From Aggregatimonas sangjinii (GTDB lineage Bacteria; Bacteroidota; Bacteroidia; Flavobacteriales; Flavobacteriaceae), in the NCBI RefSeq assembly GCF_005943945.1, contig NZ_CP040710.1, positions 1,933,001-1,997,000 on the forward strand: DNA of 64,000 bases, in the 5' to 3' direction. The first letter of the stretch is position 1. Every line of letters begins with the position of its first letter. The position numbers and the translations under genes are program-made. The notes beneath the pieces were generated by a model. The model searched no databases. It saw nothing but the letters and a program-made list of their open reading frames with translations, and had not been told where the DNA came from. Shown in pieces: positions 61,025 to 64,000 of this stretch.

Positions 61025-62803
61025 TTATTGTTTCTTTTGAAGCCTCTTCACTTCCGAATCGATTTTCGATTGCGTAATGGGGTACTGGGTCACAAAACAT
61101 CCGTATAAAAAATTCAGATGTTTCAAATCCCTATCCGATTTGCAGCACTTTTGCATTTGCTCAACAATGTCGAGCAAGTCATTGGTACGCATCATCGCCA
61201 GTCCCGATTTCATTTTATGAAGTGAGAACTCCAAGGGTTGAAAGTCTTTCTGTAGCAATTGAAATTTCGTTTCACCAATAAATTCCAGAGCATTTTGCCT
61301 ATAGAGCCTGACCAATTCGATAACGAGATCCATCTGGCCCATACAATCCTTGAAAATCGGGTCAAGGTTGAATACTTTTGGTTTCTTGATTTTTGCGGCG
61401 TAGGTAGCAGCAATAGGCTCGCTCAACTTTGATTTTAGTTCCGTCTTATTCTTATTGGCAAGTAATTTCAATAAAAGCCCGTCGGGACTATAGGGCTTCA
61501 ACAGATAATCGTTGATGCCATGTGCTTCTGATTTTTTCTTATCCTGTATGGTAAAATCCGCCGTCAAAGCGATAATCGGTAATTGTCTTATCGATGGCGA
61601 TGCGTGGCTTCGAATCCGTTCCGTAATTTCAAGTCCGCTCATGACCGGCATATTCAAATCCATAAGAATCATGTCGATTTTCTGTTCTTCCAAGAGATTG
61701 AGGCCGTAAATCCCGTCATCCGTAACGAATACGGGGCAATCCCATTTCTTTAGTCGTTGCCTTATAAAACGCTGATTTATGGGATTATCCTCAAAAACCA
61801 ATATGCGGGTACCTTTAATAAGCTTGGCGGCTTCCAGTAAATATTCCCTGGCAGTATCATTTTTTCGTAGTTTTCCCTTATCACCCGCCGTATAAGGCAA
61901 GCAACACTTGAATGTGGTACCCACACCTGCAGAAACAGCACCATCAAGATGCGTTACGATTTGTTTGACGATGGCCAACCCCAATCCCGAGCCTTTTAAA
62001 GCATCTGACTTGCTGGTACCAGCAGGCGGGAATGCATCGAAAAGAAACGGAACCGCCTTCGCCTCCACACCGATACCATTGTCGGAAATCGTAAACTCGA
62101 GAAATAATTTATCCTTGGTTTTCTTTTTCAAACGTACTTCAAAATGAATTGCCCCCTCATCAACGCATTTCATCGTCCAGCTCAAAAGTTTCAATAAGAC
62201 CTGACTCAGTTTGGCAGGGTCTCCGACCAATACTTCGGGAACGGCCGAATCCATAACAAACTCCAATGACACGTTCTTTTGAACGATCAGGGTCTTTGAG
62301 AGGAAAACCACGTCACCCATCAACCTGTGAAAGTTGAAATCAATGTTGGCAAATTTCTCCTGCCCTAACACCAGCTTTGAGTATTCCGTTAATTCATCGA
62401 TAAATTCAATCAAAGAATTTGATTCGGATTTTAACATCTGAGCCCGCTGCAACCGCGGCGTATCGGGTTCATCTGCATTTATGGGGTCTGTAAAATTCAA
62501 GACTTTTTTTAAGTGAGTGCTCAACTTTTCCCTTATGTCGGCAACCGATAGACCTTCCATGCTACGGGAATACACTTCTTCCTTTTCGGCATTGAGGGTT
62601 TCTGTGGAACTGTTTGCCACAATCGATTCTGCGGCAATTATGGCCTCTAATTGTTCAGTGAAGTTTTCAAAGGCTCGGCTTAGCGCATCAGCTTCATCGG
62701 AATCGGATTCAGCAACCGAAAATTCGTTTAACAACGACGCTACGTGTGTAATCTTAGAAAGTAGTTCTTTAGGTCTCAATTTGGGGGATTGATTTGGGTT
62801 CAA
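61025..62803 (-). CDS. Hybrid histidine-kinase-like protein (degenerate kinase, receiver, Hpt)
   Basis: A 592-residue soluble protein with no sensor or membrane segment. Residues about 85-300 resemble HisKA plus HATPase, but the H-box reads SVADIREKL (Ala88 where SHEIRTPL has His) and the N-box reads QVLLKLLSWTMKC (Lys205 and Trp209 where Asn is usual). G1 (DNGIGV) and G2 (GSGLGLAIVKQI) boxes persist. The receiver at about 333-445 is intact (FEDNP, Asp382 in LMDLNMP, LLKPYS). The C-terminal Hpt has His529 (FSLHKMKSG). It is probably a phosphotransfer hub rather than an autokinase. The start is TTG; an in-frame TAA lies directly before it. First gene of the operon. Confidence 0.82.
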   Translation of the reverse strand: MNPNQSPKLRPKELLSKITHVASLLNEFSVAESDSDEADALSRAFENFTEQLEAIIAAESIVANSSTETLNAEKEEVYSRSMEGLSVADIREKLSTHLKKVLNFTDPINADEPDTPRLQRAQMLKSESNSLIEFIDELTEYSKLVLGQEKFANIDFNFHRLMGDVVFLSKTLIVQKNVSLEFVMDSAVPEVLVGDPAKLSQVLLKLLSWTMKCVDEGAIHFEVRLKKKTKDKLFLEFTISDNGIGVEAKAVPFLFDAFPPAGTSKSDALKGSGLGLAIVKQIVTHLDGAVSAGVGTTFKCCLPYTAGDKGKLRKNDTAREYLLEAAKLIKGTRILVFEDNPINQRFIRQRLKKWDCPVFVTDDGIYGLNLLEEQKIDMILMDLNMPVMSGLEITERIRSHASPSIRQLPIIALTADFTIQDKKKSEAHGINDYLLKPYSPDGLLLKLLANKNKTELKSKLSEPIAATYAAKIKKPKVFNLDPIFKDCMGQMDLVIELVRLYRQNALEFIGETKFQLLQKDFQPLEFSLHKMKSGLAMMRTNDLLDIVEQMQKCCKSDRDLKHLNFLYGCFVTQYPITQSKIDSEVKRLQKKQ

Positions 62804-62962
62804 TTATCGATCAAATTTTAAAATGTTAAAAAAATTCCTACTTTTTTGATAGGGATAATTGTGCATTCTAAAATTCGTTCATGGTAAAACTCTATATATT
62901 ACACAGGATGGGCAATTAAATGTTACCGAACCCCTGATTTCTGTTGTCAAAGTGCTTTATTT

Positions 62963-62980
62963 GTAGGTATAAATTCCTAC
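62963..62980. promoter_or_regulatory. Short inverted repeat before the M19 lipoprotein gene
   Basis: GTAGG-tataaatt-CCTAC ends 3 bases before the ATG at 62984. It could form a hairpin over the ribosome-binding region or be an operator. Confidence 0.25.
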
Positions 62981-62983
62981 GTT

Positions 62984-64000
62984 ATGAGATATTGCTTACT
63001 ATTTTGTTGCTTTTCGGTACTGCTTTCTTGCGGAGAAACGGAGAAAAAAACCGAACTAAGCCTAGAAGAACGGGCTATGAAAATCCATGAAAAGGTCATC
63101 ACCATCGATACGCACAATGACATCGATGTAAATAATTTTACCGATGAAAAAAACTACACCCAACGGCTGGAAACACAAGTGAACCTTCCCAAAATGGAAG
63201 AGGGTGGCCTAGACGTATCCTGGCTCATCGTTTATACGGGACAAGACACCCTCACAACGGCAGGGTATGCCAGAGCAAAAGAAAATGCCATGGCCAAATT
63301 CGAGGCCATCCATAAGCTATGCAATGAGTTGGCAAATGATAAAATAGAACTAGCACTTACGGCCGATGATGTGCGCAGAATCGATGCCTCGGGAAAAAAG
63401 GTTGCTATGATCGGGGTAGAAAATGCCTACCCTATTGGCGAAGACCTTTCCGAATTTGAAAAATACCAAAACCTCGGGGCCCGATACATTTCGTTATCGC
63501 ACAACGGGCATAGTCAATTCTCAGATTCCAACACCGGTGAGCAAGATAGTATATGGTTACATAATGGTTTAAGTGACCTCGGTAAAAAGGCTGTAGTTGA
63601 AATGAATAGATTGGGAATGATGATAGATGTTTCGCATCCATCGAAGGAAGCTATGGAGCAAATGATACAGCTGTCTAAAGCTCCACTAATCGCCTCCCAT
63701 TCCTCGGCACGCGCTTTGTGCGATCACAGTAGAAATTTAGACGATGATCAATTAAGGCTGATGAAAGAAAATGGTGGTGTTGTCCAAACGGTCGCCTTCA
63801 GCTCATATTTGAATTCAGAAAAACACGAGGCGCGAGCTGCATTTATGAAGGACGTTTATAAGAAGGCGGCGGACTCTTTAGGCGTTCAATGGTACGAACG
63901 TGAGGAATTCAATACACTTTCCGATGAAGAGAAAGAAGCGATTAGGGCCATACGCCCAAAATTACTGAAGCTGGGGGATGAAATGGCCGCAGCAATGCAA
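62984..64000 (+). CDS. Membrane dipeptidase (peptidase M19) lipoprotein, 3' end outside window
   Basis: The frame opens at ATG 62984 and runs off the right edge (about 339 residues seen). Signal peptide with lipobox VLLSC. M19 motifs: TIDTHNDID (HxD metal ligands), IGVENAYPIG (bridging Glu region), YISLSHNGHSQFSDS, MIDVSHPSKEAM and LIASHSSARALCDHSRN. The enzyme should hydrolyse dipeptides in the periplasm or at the surface. It is distinct from the cytoplasmic M19 paralogue at 13961. Divergent from the polysaccharide-like operon. Confidence 0.9.
   Translation, partial: MRYCLLFCCFSVLLSCGETEKKTELSLEERAMKIHEKVITIDTHNDIDVNNFTDEKNYTQRLETQVNLPKMEEGGLDVSWLIVYTGQDTLTTAGYARAKENAMAKFEAIHKLCNELANDKIELALTADDVRRIDASGKKVAMIGVENAYPIGEDLSEFEKYQNLGARYISLSHNGHSQFSDSNTGEQDSIWLHNGLSDLGKKAVVEMNRLGMMIDVSHPSKEAMEQMIQLSKAPLIASHSSARALCDHSRNLDDDQLRLMKENGGVVQTVAFSSYLNSEKHEARAAFMKDVYKKAADSLGVQWYEREEFNTLSDEEKEAIRAIRPKLLKLGDEMAAAMQ

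Overview
The window looks like a chromosome segment of a marine-type Flavobacteriaceae bacterium (Bacteroidota). The signs are a 287-residue primary sigma factor starting MRQLKI, exact Bacteroidetes -7 elements (TAnnTTTG) in front of several genes, many lipoproteins with short SxC/AxC lipoboxes, M19 and M14 peptidases, LVIVD lipoproteins, YaiO and DUF2490 barrels, menB and lpxD. The genus cannot be fixed from the sequence. I saw no rRNA, tRNA, CRISPR array, transposase or integrase.

Layout. 1-1084: 3' part of recG. 1097-13717: an unusual surface locus on the minus strand. It has a TraN-like (DUF4138) and a TraO-like gene followed by two giant paralogous lipoproteins (1549 and 1910 aa) whose N-termini look like two tandem copies of the conjugation protein TraQ (DUF3872). 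Their tails are stacks of Ig-like, DUF5018-like, cadherin-like and PKD modules. The two giants share a nearly identical 1.5-kb 5' block including upstream DNA, and the larger carries six near-identical 273-bp units. 13961-24752: housekeeping and envelope genes (M19 dipeptidase, DUF481 protein, PQQ-type sugar dehydrogenase, DoxX, lpxD, a cold-shock-domain protein, a secreted metallopeptidase-like lipoprotein, then a VTC/DUF4956/DUF2490 set). 24949-30162: a GntR regulator with a palindromic operator, convergent with a molybdenum-hydroxylase operon (2Fe-2S subunit, molybdopterin subunit, MocA-like nucleotidyltransferase, amidohydrolase). 30736-38917: VWA and OmpA lipoproteins, a SIMPL protein flanked by two single-TM microproteins, a cell-wall set (M14 peptidase, amidase, 3D-domain lipoprotein), DUF2452 and a beta-lactamase-fold hydrolase. 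39434-51057: menB, LVIVD lipoproteins, DUF2914, DUF3095, glycosyltransferase, DEAH helicase, hydroxyacid dehydrogenase, DUF6155 and a FAD oxidoreductase. 51330-52193: rpoD with a strong terminator.

52278-62803 is the second notable region. A tightly coupled six-gene minus-strand operon encodes a hybrid histidine-kinase-like protein that appears to have lost its kinase residues, a single-domain response regulator, a 960-residue membrane-anchored HEAT protein, a processive family-2 glycosyltransferase, an LtaS-like membrane protein that appears to have lost its catalytic residues and carries a TPR tail, and a YaiO-type TPR/beta-barrel protein. The layout resembles a synthase-dependent exopolysaccharide machine (inner-membrane polymerase plus TPR-barrel exporter). 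Downstream on the same strand are two tandem, homologous 32-33-residue peptides sharing LNEILS. The window ends inside a second M19 dipeptidase lipoprotein (62984 onward).

The best candidates for something undescribed are the TraN/TraO/TraQ-like giant-lipoprotein locus, the polysaccharide-like operon with two apparent pseudoenzymes, and the paired micropeptides.
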